Shown: positions 48,461-59,107 of the stretch, piece after piece
Layout: every line of letters starts with the position of its first letter
Position numbering within the stretch: position 1 is the first letter of the stretch
Assembly (NCBI RefSeq): GCF_000247815.1
Contig: NC_021675.1
Coordinates: 69,505,287 to 69,569,286, forward strand
Length of the DNA: 64,000 bases
DNA from: Ficedula albicollis
Taxonomy: Eukaryota > Chordata > Aves > Passeriformes > Muscicapidae
Direction: 5' to 3'
The notes under the pieces: model-generated
Seen by the model: only the letters and a program-made list of their open reading frames with translations
Told to the model about the DNA's origin: nothing
Databases searched by the model: none
Translations under genes and position numbers: made by a program

Positions 48461-49139
48461 TAGAAAGCTCTTTGAAACTCTCTCAAATCCATGAACTCAC
48501 TTTTCCCTGGCTCCACATGCTCAGCACCGTTTCATCCACTCACTAGATTGTCCATCTGAGAAAATGGAAAAATCACAGTGTTTTGATGAGCTGACTTCTT
48601 CAGGCAGCATCTCTCTGGGCTTGCAGCTCCAGAAATACCTGTCAGGCAATTTTCCCTTCACCTGGAAACACGCTCCCATGTCTTATTTGTGGATTGTGCT
48701 GAAAAACAGTTGTGTCTGGCAGCACAACTGCTCCAGTCAGACTTTGCAGCTTGAAGCCTTCAGCAGAAGACGTGCCTCACAATGCTTTTGGCACTCACAG
48801 GAGTCAGGGAGGAAAACGCTTCAAAATCCAGTTCCCCTTATTTGCAAGCCTCGTTTATAAACCCTCGCAGCCACTGGTAAAATCATGATTTTTGGTTTAT
48901 CTGGAAAACAGAGAAACACAATTAATGAGAGATGCAGGAGATGCCGTCACCATTTGTACCTCAACCCTTTTTTTCCCCCCCAGTCTAATACATGCAAATA
49001 TATGTAAAGAGTAAAGACTGTTCCACCGAGTCTTGCACGTTTGTTCAAAGAGGAGGAAAACAAGTCGATCTTACAGGGAATTTACAGGCTGAATTTTTAA
49101 GACCTGGCTATAAAAAAAAAGACTCAAAAAACAAAGCAG
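48461..49139. other. Intergenic, nothing recognised
   Basis: Unique sequence leading into the CpG-rich block. Confidence 0.45.
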
Positions 49140-49560
49140 CTGTTGGCCGCGGGTGCTGACCGAGGTGATTCTTCCTGGCGTCTGTTTTCCCTGCGCTCAC
49201 AGCCGTAATGTCATTAATATGGAGCTTTTGGAGAACTGGAGTATATCCTAATTAGCAGCCTCTGATTTTTTTTTTTTTTTTTTTTTTTGGGGGGGGGGGT
49301 TTTTTTTTTTTTTTTTTTTCCTTCTTAGTTTCATAATCAGTGATCTCGGCTACACCACAAGTGTTACTGTGGCAACAGGGCTGAAGGGAGCAGCGGTGCA
49401 GAATTAGCGCAGGTGAGAGCGGTGATCGCCCGGCTCCGCAGCACTTTGTTAGCCCGGGGGCTGCTCCGTGGGACGGGCGGGCTGCTCCCCGCACCTACAG
49501 GTGGCCCGGGAGGATTTCGGGGTAAGCGCGACCACGGAGATTAGAGCTGCATGACCCAAC
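49140..49560. promoter_or_regulatory. CpG-rich block, possible promoter or enhancer
   Basis: CpG dinucleotides are clustered here (gttggccgcgggtg, gcggtgatcgcccggctccg, gggacgggcgggctg, ttcggggtaagcgcgacc) in a window where CpG is otherwise rare. It carries GC-box-like ggacgggcggg and an AT-rich tcattaatatgg element. No open frame with plausible splice sites links it to a gene. It is interrupted at 49266-49319 by a T-G-T homopolymer sandwich. A CpG island or conserved regulatory element is the best guess. Confidence 0.3.
49266..49319. repeat. T23-G11-T20 homopolymer sandwich
   Basis: A run of T, then G, then T with no other bases. The same T-G-T arrangement occurs at 62151-62227, which suggests a shared sequencing or gap-filling cause. 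Confidence 0.9.
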
Positions 49561-51000
49561 GCATGCGTTTGCATCGGGGCTGAGCCTCTGCAGTGAGATT
49601 TTAAGGCTGTCATGCGAGCGATCCCCCTCCAACACCTTTGTTTTAAGCAGGATGCTCCGAGCCCTCCCTGCCTGAACTCAATCTCCTCCCTGCTCCCGGC
49701 TCAATCTTGGCATCCCAGTCCTGAGCCCAAATGTTGTGCTTTTATTTTTTTTTTATTACTAATTTTTTTTTTTGTGGTTTTTTTTTTTTTTTAAATTTCT
49801 CCTCCCCACGCACTGTTCTCTCTGAAAGCTCCCCACGCACCATTCTCTCTGAAAGGCATTTTGCTAGGTGGGGATGTTGTCATGCTGAATAATGGCCATC
49901 CTTCATCCCGACTCCTCCATCAACAGCAACCAGTCCTTTTCACAGCTGAATGTTTCCTTTGTACACGCCTGGGACTTTGGAGGGGACACCCTAGAAAGGG
50001 ATATTTAAGGAAATACATTCCTGTGTGCCTTGATTTTTTTTATTTTTTTTGTTTTGATTATTAATTAATGGTTTTGAATAATGAGTTGAGCCAGCTCCTC
50101 CCGTGCCTCTCCCGGTGCCGTGTTGCGGCTGCAGCGCTGATCCCGTGGGGAAATCACACAGGAGCCTGGTCTTGTTCTAGCCAGGGGTTTTTACAAGCTC
50201 TGGGGGCGTTTCTTTGGCAGATCTGTGTTCATCATCCTAGAGGAGGTCTCACCTCCCTCTCCCCTTGGCAGCACAGCTGCTGCTTTCCCCCCCATCCCTC
50301 ACCTTCATCCCAGCATCTTCCTCCTGGTCAAAGCTTGGATTTGGTTCTTCACCTTCCTCCTCCCTGCCCTGACAGCTCCTCCCTCAGGCTCAGCTCTCTG
50401 CTGTCCTCCTCAAAACTTCTTCTCTTGGCTTTCACCTCGATGCTCTGTCCTTTAGGAAACCCTCTCCATCTGGTCATTCTCCATTGCTACAGGCCCAGGA
50501 AGATTTTCATCCCCTCTATCTCTTCCATAATTTGTTCCCCAAGCCATCCCAGTTTAATTCTGCTGTAGCAACAGGCACACATTCCCATGATCACACATGG
50601 CACCAGGAGAAAAGAGTGGCTGAGGGCAAATTAAACCTGTCCTAATTATGAGTTATTAGGAAAATTATTATTAGGAAAATAATTTGTATTTGTAGTTCTT
50701 CCCCTCTGAGGCACCTGGGGCGGTTTCCAGATGGTGGCTGTGGCAGGAATGCCCTTCCATGGACAAGGATCTTCGAGGGCTTTGGTCTTAGATGTGCCAC
50801 AGTTCTGTTCCTGGCTTCATCCAGGGATGTAGCTTCATCCCCTGGCTTTCATTTCCATATTTTTAACATGAGACCATTAAGTCTGTAGGCTCTTTGCTAG
50901 TATCTGCTTGATTTTAAACATGCAGGGACAGAATTCTTTCCTAAAAGCAAGATACTACAGAAGAGTAAGGTCTGATGTGCCAATTACAGGGACTAATTGA
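49561..51000. other. Intergenic, nothing recognised
   Basis: Contains T-rich low-complexity sequence at 49741-49798, the small duplication at 49804-49857 and a T-run near 50035-50055. A 166-codon frame (50068-50568) has no recognisable domain. Confidence 0.45.
49804..49857. repeat. Two-copy tandem duplication, 27-bp period
   Basis: ccccacgcac(t/c)(g/a)ttctctctgaaag occurs at 49804 and again at 49831, with few differences. Confidence 0.85.
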
Positions 51001-51060
51001 GGGGGTTGGAACTGGATGATCCTTAGGGTCCCTTCCAACCCAGACCATTCTCTGGTTCAG
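51001..51060 (+). mobile_element. Short CR1 LINE 3' end
   Basis: 'gttggaactggatgatcctt', 'agggtcccttccaacccag' and 'accattctctggttcag': the last 60 bases of a common-type copy. Confidence 0.75.
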
Positions 51061-51183
51061 TGAGTGGTACCCACTGTCACCATTTCTGCATCTTTGTAGG
51101 AAGTTGAACTGTTTCATGTCCCAAAACCCCCCACATTTATTGTTTTTCTCTGTTTGGTTTTGTTTTGGTTGGTTGGCTGGTTG

Positions 51184-51260
51184 TTTTTTTCTGAAAACCT
51201 CAGCAGTTTATTTTTCAGTTCCTTTTTTTCTGAAAACCTCAGCAGTTTATTTTTCAGTTC
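51184..51260. repeat. Two-copy tandem duplication, 39-bp period
   Basis: ctgaaaacctcagcag...tttttcagttcc starts at 51191 and 51230 and is identical apart from T-run length. It lies directly before a CR1 3' end. Confidence 0.9.
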
Positions 51261-51372
51261 CAGAAGTGTTTGGGCAATGCTGTCAGGCACGTTGTGATTT
51301 TTGGGGTTGTCCTGTTCAGGGTCAGGAGTTGGACTTGGTGATCCTTGTGAATCCCTTCCAACATCCTGCAGA
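51261..51372 (+). mobile_element. CR1 3' end, 'ggactcagtgatcc' type
   Basis: 'gtttgggcaatgctgtcagg', 'ggttgtcctgttcagggtc', 'gagttggacttggtgatcc' and 'tgaatcccttccaacatcc'. Confidence 0.75.
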
Positions 51373-51473
51373 GTGTAGGGATCTCCTACTCAGTGCTGGC
51401 TGCTTTCTTACTCCACTGCGAGCTCCAATCCCAGCAGCTTTGCTTTGTGAACAGTTTGCAGGACAGGCAGTTA

Positions 51474-51780
51474 CAGAATCACAGTGATTGATTTTGGAAG
51501 GAACCTCTGGAAGTCATCTGATCCTGCTGCACCAGCAGAGCTGCCAGATCCAGTTGCACAGGACAGTGTCCAGACAGACTTTGAGTATTTCCAAGAAAGG
51601 AGAACCCACAATATCCCTGGGAAACCTGTGTCAGCACCTGGTGACCCCCCAGACCCCAAAAATGTTCCCTGGTGTTCAGAGGGACCCTCCTGTGCTCAGT
51701 GTGTGCCCGTGGCCCCTTGTCCTGTCTCTGGCCACCACTGGCAAGAGCCTGGCTCTGTCCTCTCTGCACCTTCCCTGCAG
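51474..51780 (-). mobile_element. Old CR1 LINE fragment
   Basis: 'cagaatcacagtgattga', 'ggaaggaacctctggaagtc', 'caggacagtgtccagacagac' and 'tgagtatttccaagaaagg' follow an older CR1 consensus. It continues through 'cttgtcctgtctctggcca'. Frames over it are derived from the repeat. Confidence 0.75.
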
Positions 51781-51781
51781 G

Positions 51782-51905
51782 TTTTAACAGATTTTGACAT
51801 TATCCTAAGTGGCAGATTTCTAGATGCCCAGAAATCCAGGTGGGTTTAACAGATTTTGACATTATCCTAAGTGACAGATTTCTAGATGCCCAGAAATCCA
51901 GGTGG
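51782..51905. repeat. Two-copy tandem duplication, 62-bp period
   Basis: ttttaacagattttgac ... cagaaatccaggtggg occurs at 51782-51843 and 51844-51905, with one internal difference (ggcag versus gacag). Confidence 0.93.
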
Positions 51906-51992
51906 GAATAGGGCTGGGTTCCTTCCTTGCACGTATCATGGTGATACTCTTTGAAAGATGAGTGTGTTCACCTGTTGAACTGAAGGACATGA

Positions 51993-52380
51993 AAGTGCTC
52001 CAAGAGCTGGAGCCCTTCTGCTCTGGAGACAGGTGGGAGAGCTGGGGGTGTTCACCTGGAGAAGAGAAGGTTCCAGGGAGGCCTTCAAAAACCTTCCAGT
52101 GCCAAGAGGAGCTCCAGGAGAGCTGGAGAGGGACTTTGAACTAGGGCCTGGAGTGATGGGACAGGGTGAAATGGCTTCACACTGCCAGGAAGCAGAATTA
52201 GGTGGAGAAACTCATTAATGTGAGGTTGTTAAAGACCTGGCACAGGTGCCCAGAGAAGCTGTGGCTGCCCCTGGATCCCTGAAGTGTCCAAGGCCAGGCC
52301 TGGGACAGTGGAAGGTGTCCCTGCCCATGGCAGGAGGTTGGAACTGGAACTTTTTAAGGTGCCTTCCAAACCATTCCATG
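51993..52380 (+). mobile_element. CR1 LINE 3' fragment
   Basis: 'gaaagtgctccaagagctgg', 'gctgggggtgttcacctgg', 'gatgggacagggtgaaatgg', 'ctgcccatggcaggaggttgg' and an aaaccattccatg end. The middle block (ggttggacagggcttggag) is deleted. Confidence 0.9.
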
Positions 52381-53661
52381 AGCAAATCCTGGTTTGTGGA
52401 AGGCTGAGCAGGTGAGGAAAGCCAAGCTCCAGGCCCTTCCCAGAGGCTCATCCTGCTCCTCCTGCCCCGCTCTGTACAGGGCTGTCACTCGTGTGGAAGA
52501 TGCCTGTTTATTTAAAAGAAGGAAAAAAAAAACAAAAAACCAAAAATGAAAACTAAATGGATTTTCAGAAAGGGTGAATGGCTGCTGTGATTCATCTTTT
52601 CTGGTGAAGAGTGGAACAGCAGAGGGTGGGGGATAATGTTCAGTGTGACACATCAAAGGCCTCACTTCAGCTTCAGGGACACATGCAAGGAATTAGTCAC
52701 TGCATTTTAGTGCAACAAAACCCTTTTTCCTCCCTAAATTCAATTCTTCTCCCCCTGTGATGGCCAGCTCACTGCAGCCCCCGGCTGTTCCATGTGTGTT
52801 TTTACATCCTTTGCATCTCATCGAGAGGTCTGGGGTTGTGATGAAGTTGCCCTGCTATCAGACAAACTCCTCTGCTGTGGATCACAGCTCCAGGGAGAGG
52901 CTGCAAATCCACAAACAGGATTTTAAAGGAGCAGGGAGGGGGAGAGGGAATGGCAGCTTTGTTTTCCAGGGTGGCTGAGCCATGCTGATGGCTTGCTGCC
53001 ACCAAAAAGAATTTTAAAAATGACCTTTTTCCCCTTTCTTTATGCTCGTGCTTGTTCTCGCCCTACTGTGAGTTGCTTCAAAGAGCCAACCTTGCTCCCA
53101 GTTCTGCACCCTCTCCCCCTGCCAACAAACAAAAAGGAAAACTGAACATTATTTTTATTTTTCACTGCAGCTGGAGCCAGCACCAGGGCAGTCTCAGTTG
53201 AGCCACTGCCTTTCAGCATCCTCCTGCTGACAGCAGGGATTCCTGGGGTCCCGGCAGAGCTGGTTAGAATTCAGGTTGTGTCTCCTCAGTGCACACAGAA
53301 AAAGATTGCCTCATTTTCCAGGAATTAGGAATGTGTCAGAGGTGGGGGTAAATCCTGCCTTTGATTGTGGACGGCTGGATCCAGGCTGGAGCTGGGCAGT
53401 TTCTGCAGCAATAAACTCTAATTCTTTGCATTCTGGAAGCACGGCAGGGTGATCCTGCAGCCTGACCCCCCTGCAGCACCAGCACTGGCATTTTCAAGCC
53501 ACTTATTACTTTATAAAGAGATTATTTCCTTTATTTTTTTCCCCCTCTGGCATCAATCATCTTGACAAGATCTGCTTCTTTTAAAACATACATCCTGCAG
53601 CTTAAAATCCAGCCTTTCCTACAAGGAAGATCCCAAGCAGTTTATGGAAGAATGCAGTGCA
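52381..53661. other. Intergenic, nothing recognised
   Basis: Unique sequence with an A-rich run at 52521-52546. It leads into the AT-rich satellite. No gene is visible. Confidence 0.45.
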
Positions 53662-54662
53662 CATACACTACAAATATATATATATATCTATACCTGTATC
53701 TATGTCCATATAACTATCTATATATTATCTATATACCTATATACCTATATATATAGATAAACCTAGATAATTCTATACCTGTATCTATATCCATATAACT
53801 ATATCTATCTATATATTATCTATATACCTACATACCTATATATATAGATAAACCTAGATAATTGCCACTGGTGTGCTCATAAATATTATATATATATGTA
53901 TTTTTGTATCTATATCTATCTATCTAGATATAGATCCATAGATCTATATTTCTATATATCTGTATATTGATAAACCTCGATAATTGCCACTCGTGTGCCC
54001 ATAAATATTATATATTTTGGTATCTATATCTATCTACATATAATCTAGATAGATAGACCTCAATAATTGCCACTGGTGTGCCCATAAATATTATATATAT
54101 ATATATGTATTTTTTGTATCTATCTCTATATAGTCTATATATCTATATATATAGATAAACCTAGATAATTGCCACTGGTGTGCCCATAAATATTATAGAT
54201 ATATGTATTTTTTGTATATATATCTATATCTATAGGTATCTATATATAATCTATATATCTATATATAATCTATATATCTATATAGATAAACCTCAATAAT
54301 TGCCACTAGTGTGCCCATGAATAAATGTGCCCATAAATATATATATATATGTATTTCTGTATCTATATCAGATAGATAGATAGGTAGGTAGATAGACAGA
54401 CAGACCTCAATTATTGTCTCTTATGTGCCCATAAATATTATATATATATGCATGTATTTTTGTATCTGTATCTATCTATATATAATCTATATTTCTATAT
54501 ATCTATACATAGATAAACCTCGATAATTGCCACTGATGTGCCCATAAGTTATATGTATTTTTTGTATCTATATATATATAATCTATATTTCTATATATCT
54601 ACAGATATAGATAAACCTAGATAATTGCCACTCGTGTGCCCGTAAATATTATATATATATAT
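53662..54662 (+). repeat. Compound AT-rich minisatellite, about eight forward units of 80-130 bp
   Basis: Units share a core resembling ataattgccactggtgtgcccataaatatta, starting near 53868, 53982, 54062, 54165, 54296, 54411 (diverged), 54521 and 54620. They are separated by variable TATA/TATC/TAGA tracts and 'gataaacct(a/c)gataa'. The first 200 bases carry only the spacer portion. The core is conserved between units while the spacers vary in length. Confidence 0.9.
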
Positions 54663-55216
54663 TATAGATATAGATATAGATATAGATATAGATATAGATA
54701 TAGATATAGATATAGATATAGATATAGATATAGATATAGATATAGATATAGATATAGATATAGATATAGATATAGATATAGATATAGATATAGATATAGA
54801 TATAGATATAGATATAGATATAGATATAGATATAGATATAGATATAGATATAGATATAGATATAGATATAGATATAGATATAGATATAGATATAGATATA
54901 GATATAGATATAGATATAGATATAGATATAGATATAGATATAGATATAGATATAGATATAGATATAGATATAGATATAGATATAGATATAGATATAGATA
55001 TAGATATAGATATAGATATAGATATAGATATAGATATAGATATAGATATAGATATAGATATAGATATAGATATAGATATAGATATAGATATAGATATAGA
55101 TATAGATATAGATATAGATATAGATATAGATATAGATATAGATATAGATATAGATATAGATATAGATATAGATATAGATATAGATATAGATATAGATATA
55201 GATATAGATATAGATA
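54663..55216. repeat. (TATAGA)n hexanucleotide array, about 92 copies
   Basis: Perfect period-6 repeat over 554 bases with no interruption visible. It gives Tyr-Arg frames on the plus strand and Leu-Tyr frames on the minus strand, which are not genes. Copy number is probably unreliable if assembled from short reads. Confidence 0.97.
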
Positions 55217-55272
55217 CAAAAAAAGAGATATATCTATGATATTTATGGGCACACCAGTGGCAATAGCCGAGG
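55217..55272 (-). repeat. Inverted unit of the 53.7-54.7 kb minisatellite
   Basis: Read on the minus strand, this gives the minisatellite core (ttgccactggtgtgcccat) followed by aaatatcatagatat and tttttttgtatctatatc, the same order as the forward units. The hexamer array is therefore flanked by units in opposite orientation. Confidence 0.85.
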
Positions 55273-55279
55273 TTTCCAA

Positions 55280-55620
55280 GGCTGGTCTTGGAGAACAGAA
55301 GGTCTCAAACGCGGAGCATCCCGACCCTGCTGGGCACAGGGGCAGAGGCAGCTCCTCTCTGCGGGGCAGAGCCGGCCCCTGACGTCAGGGTGTTTTTCTG
55401 CAGCGCTCACAGGATGTTGCAGCCGGCCAAGGGCTGTGTTTATGTTGATAACATTACAAGTATTTCCTCTCCGTTTCCGAAAGCAGCAGGGAGGGAGCCC
55501 GGGGGGAAGGGAGACTCGGGTTTCTCCAGCTTTTTTGGGGTAGGACTCTCGAGGCTTCTCATGTTAAGGAGCGGGGAAGGACGAGCTGCCGGCCTTTAGT
55601 GATGAATATTTTGGGAATAG
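55280..55620 (+). promoter_or_regulatory. Candidate promoter or first noncoding exon region upstream of the PTPRC-like gene
   Basis: This segment is CpG-richer than its surroundings. It holds a perfect palindromic cAMP-response element TGACGTCA at 55380-55387, a T-GATA-A site at 55446-55451 and a GAGGAAAT PU.1/ETS-like site on the minus strand at 55462-55469. GATA and PU.1 sites are typical of blood-cell promoters, which would suit a CD45-like gene whose first coding exon lies 3.6 kb downstream and needs an upstream noncoding exon. No TATA box or clear first-exon donor can be fixed; a gggg|gtagga candidate is near 55539. Short motifs like these also occur by chance. Confidence 0.3.
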
Positions 55621-56072
55621 GGAGTGTTTGAATCAGGGGTTGGGAATTGGGAGCTGGGCTGGCACAGCCCTCGCTCAGCACAGGGCTCTTCGCCTGCTCC
55701 CTGCTCCAGATCCGGTTTTAAGGTGATAAAGCAGCTGATTGCCGGTCACAGGAGCGCTCCAGGGATTTGGATTTTTGGGTAATGATGTGCACAGCAAGCT
55801 GGGATGCTCCCAGCATCCCATTCCTTTGGCAGTCACAGTAATAAAGCCATAAAAACTCAGGTTCTGCACGGATCGTTTCTTCCCGAAAGCGGGACAAGGC
55901 TCGGGGAAATCCAGCATTATCTCCCCTTGCCAAGCCCTTCCTCCTCCTGCAATCCACTCACGGATCAATGAACTGATTAAATGTAGAATCAAGAGGGGTT
56001 TAGAGCTCCCTGCCTGCTGATGTAATCCCAGAGCATCGGGGCTGTGCTGCGAAGGAGAGACCCTCATCAGTG

Positions 56073-56122
56073 GCTGGGCTTGAGGAGCTCAAGGGTCTTT
56101 TCCATCCTAAACGATTCTGTGA
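56073..56122 (+). mobile_element. Very short CR1 3' end
   Basis: 'gggcttgaggagctcaagggtc' and 'ttttccatcctaaacgattctgtgat'. Only about 50 bases, but the order and tail fit. Confidence 0.55.
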
Positions 56123-56385
56123 TCATCCCACCATCCCAAAGGGGCTTTGCAGCCAGTCCAGGAATCTCCTGTAGCTCTCATCCATGTAGCAATCACAGTT
56201 TATGGAAATAGCCCAAACTCTTTTATCCTTTGTGGGTTATTTCCCGAGAATGGAGAGCAGAGAAGGTTTTTTTCAGAGTTTTTCCTGCTTTCCTTCCACC
56301 CTCCATGTCCTGTTTTAATACCAAGGGAAAAATGGGATGAGGATGTGGGGAGGCTCTGGCATAGCTTGCCCAGAACAGGAGCAGA

Positions 56386-56655
56386 AATGGGATGAGTGGG
56401 ATCCCAGATGAATGGGGATCTTAAATGAATGGGATCCCAAATGAACGAGGACCCAATGTGAATAGGGACCCTAAATTAATGGGATATTAAATGAATGGGA
56501 ATGCCAAATGCCAAATGAGTGGGATCACGAAGGAACAGAACCACAAATGAATGGGAATCCCAAATGATTGTGGATCCCAAGTGAACAGGATCCCAAATAA
56601 ACAGAACTCAAAATGAATGAGGATCCCAAATGAGCAGGATCCCAAATGAAGGGGA
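56386..56655. repeat. Imperfect minisatellite, 'atcccaaatgaatggg'-type units
   Basis: About 15 irregular units of roughly 16-20 bases (gggatcccaaatgaatg and variants such as ggatcccaagtgaacag) over 270 bases. Strongly diverged, so probably old. Confidence 0.85.
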
Positions 56656-57068
56656 GCTTTTGTTTTGAGAAACAAGTTGGGAGAAGAGAAATACCCATAT
56701 CTATATCCACTCTGTGAATGGTGTTTCTGTGCAAATATACACCAAAACACAGCAAGTGGTCACTTTTTTCCTAGCAGTGCTTCCAGAAGAGCCAAGTCTT
56801 TCCCTTTCCCTTGCCATTGTGTCCTTGCTGTGGCAGTGATGGGCTCCAGTGAGGGAAGTGGTTGTGATGACGAGACCTTGGTACTTTCATCAGCCCTTGA
56901 GAGGTTTTCAGAGCATCTCTGTGCCATCTTCTCCATTCTCTGGAGATTCAGTGTGTGTTTAACTTCCTCCTGCTTTTGCACGTGGGTCCCATCAGGATGA
57001 GCACCTTGTTTCTGTGGGATTCCTCAGTGGGATGCTTGGATAATCCGAGTCATGCAGCGAGTTACAAA

Positions 57069-57280
57069 GATCATGGAATTATGGAATGGTTTGGGTAGGA
57101 AGGGACCTTAAAAACCATCCAGGTCCAAACCCTGCTAGGGGCAGGGACACCTTCAACTATCCCAGGTTGCTCCAAGTTGTCCAGTCTGGCCTTGGACACT
57201 TCCAGGGATCTCTGGGCACCCTGTGCCAGGGCCTCCCCACCATCACAGAGAACAATTTATTCCTTGTAAATACTGAATTT
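57069..57280 (-). mobile_element. CR1 LINE 3' fragment
   Basis: 'gatcatggaattatggaatgg', 'ccctgctaggggcagggac', 'ccttggacacttccaggg' and 'gcaccctgtgccagggcc', then 'gagaacaatttattcctt'. Confidence 0.87.
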
Positions 57281-59034
57281 TCTCCCCAAAGCCAAGCCTG
57301 TGTAGACCAGGCTCATCTCAGGCTCTGGCAGGCTGCTGACCAGGCTGAGTGGGGTGTGTTAATCACCATGAGTGGAACATGTCATCAAACCATCAAACTG
57401 CTGGTTGTGGGTTTTTCCCGACATCCCACCCTGGAGCACAGCCTGGGGGAGGCATTGCAGGACCAGTGCTGCTCTCACCGGTGACAGGAGGACTGAATCA
57501 GTTCAAATTCATGCAGACAGATATTTTAACTGGTGATGAAACCCTCTGGAATGCTGACTGCTCACACCAGTGGGACCCTTGGAGAAAGCCCTGCCCTGCT
57601 TGCAGCAGCAGGGCTGGCCGTGGATGGAGCCTATGGAAAGCTCTTATCTCTGGAGCTTGGTTTCCTTCTGGTTCAGGGTTTGTCTGACCTTTTGGTCACT
57701 GAGTAAGGTCGATTTTTGCCAGGTTTTCTTTTGGAGGGGAGGAAAAGCATGTAAGTAGGTGGTGCTGGTGGGAGGATAGTCCCAGGTGGGGCGGGAGGAT
57801 CTTGTGTTGCTGATACCATTTCCAGTGTGTGGATGACTTCAGCCTTGTCCTTCTGCCCAGAGTTTGGGATGGGTCTAGATGAAGCAGATTTAAATAAATA
57901 GAAGCAGCACAAACAACACAAGATCTATTAGAGGGGGAGGGAATAAAACCCATTCTTGGCAGTGCCTCAGGTTGACTTGGCAGCGAGATCTCACAGCTCT
58001 CTCCTGAGAGATCCTGGAGATGCAGCTGGACACAGGACAAAAGCCTGAAGGATGGGAGTCGTGTGGCAGCTGCTGGCCCGTGGCACAGAGCAGGGCTGTG
58101 TCCAAGCCCTCTCTGGGCTCAGAGCACAGGAGAGGTGTTGGCCCATCCTTGGAAGGCCCCGTGGCCACGTGCTGCTCTGGACTTGGCAGCTCTGGGCTCT
58201 GTCTTGGCCAGCACGATGACGTCTCACATCTCTGGGCCTCTGGATCTGTAGGTGTTTGGGAGGAGATACTGATACCCATTTCTCAAGAGCTTTCTGAGGT
58301 CTCCAGAGGAAAGAAATCACCATCAAAATCTTGTATTAGAAAGGGCTGGTGGAAGTGATGTTACTGATGTCATCGTCCTGTAATTCTGCTGGACATTTCC
58401 TGGGAAGCACGTACAGTATGGGTGTGCAGCCTGAGCTTGCTGATCTTCTTGGATTATTTGTGAGTGTTTGTTCTGACCACATACACAGGGAATCCAGCAG
58501 GGTTTGAGTGGAGCTGAGTGTCCTGCCCCTGCCCTGTAACATTTCAGGTGTCAGTGAGCCAGGGGGAGCTGACCTCTCCTTCATTCCTGCCTCCCCTTCT
58601 GGGACTTTTGGGATCAAGGCTCTTTGCTGTGGTGTTCATCTAAATTGCTTTTTGAGTTTGCTCAGAGTACAGTCATTTGCAAATCACAGTAAGAACAATA
58701 TTTTTTTTTATCTCCTTTAAGACCAGCTACTTGGTTTTAGTACTCAGCTTGTTCTTCTCCTGCTCTCCCACAGTTCACCCATTCCCTGCTTCATCCATGG
58801 AGACTTTTGCTGCTCCCCCAGACTGGGATTTCTCCATGGTTTTTTCCCCTTGGGGTTGTATGAACTCACCCATAAATCCTTCCCATCCAGATGCCTGTGG
58901 GGACTCCAGCCACACTTCCACTCCTCCCTCTGAGCTTTACAAGATGCACAGCAACATCCCCACCTTGGATTATTTTGGGATGATATTGCATGAAGCTTTA
59001 AATAAGTGTTCTGTGCTTTCCTCCCCAGGTCAAC

Positions 59035-59107
59035 ATGGATTTGTGGTTCTTTCTCCTTTTGCTTGGAAGTGGCCTGATAAGTGTTGGTGCTAACAACGTT
59101 ACAGCAG
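59035..59107 (+). CDS. PTPRC: Signal-peptide exon of a PTPRC (CD45)-like receptor
   Basis: The exon begins at 59029 after a pyrimidine-rich acceptor (ctttcctccccag), and six untranslated bases precede ATG 59035, so the rest of the 5'UTR must lie in an upstream exon. It encodes 24 residues, MDLWFFLLLLGSGLISVGA then NNVTA. The first part is a hydrophobic signal peptide with a plausible cleavage after V-G-A. The second has an N-V-T glycosylation sequon. A good donor (gcag|gtaagc) ends the exon in phase 1, and the next exon completes a Glu codon. Human PTPRC also has its start in a small second exon, with an M-x-LW start and a phase 1 end. The resemblance is from memory and short, so other sialomucin-type membrane proteins remain possible. 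The exon as such is well supported. Confidence 0.6.

Larger units (their letters stand above)
55621..59034. other. Upstream region or first intron of the PTPRC-like gene
   Basis: About 3.4 kb with two CR1 fragments and a short minisatellite but no coding exon seen. If the promoter is at 55.3-55.6 kb this is the first intron; otherwise the first exon lies elsewhere in or before this stretch. Confidence 0.4.

Noticed and set aside
53662..54662. CRISPR-like spaced repeats
   Set aside because: Spacers are TATA/TATC microsatellite sequence of variable length and the host is a vertebrate; this is a minisatellite.
54636..55382. 248-codon plus-strand and 205-codon minus-strand open frames
   Set aside because: They are translations of the TATAGA hexamer (Tyr-Arg and Leu-Tyr repeats).
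1..59000. Exons of the PTPRC neighbour ATP6V1G3 on the minus strand
   Set aside because: Looked for its Lys/Glu/Ala-rich coding pattern with splice sites and found nothing convincing; it may lie outside the window.
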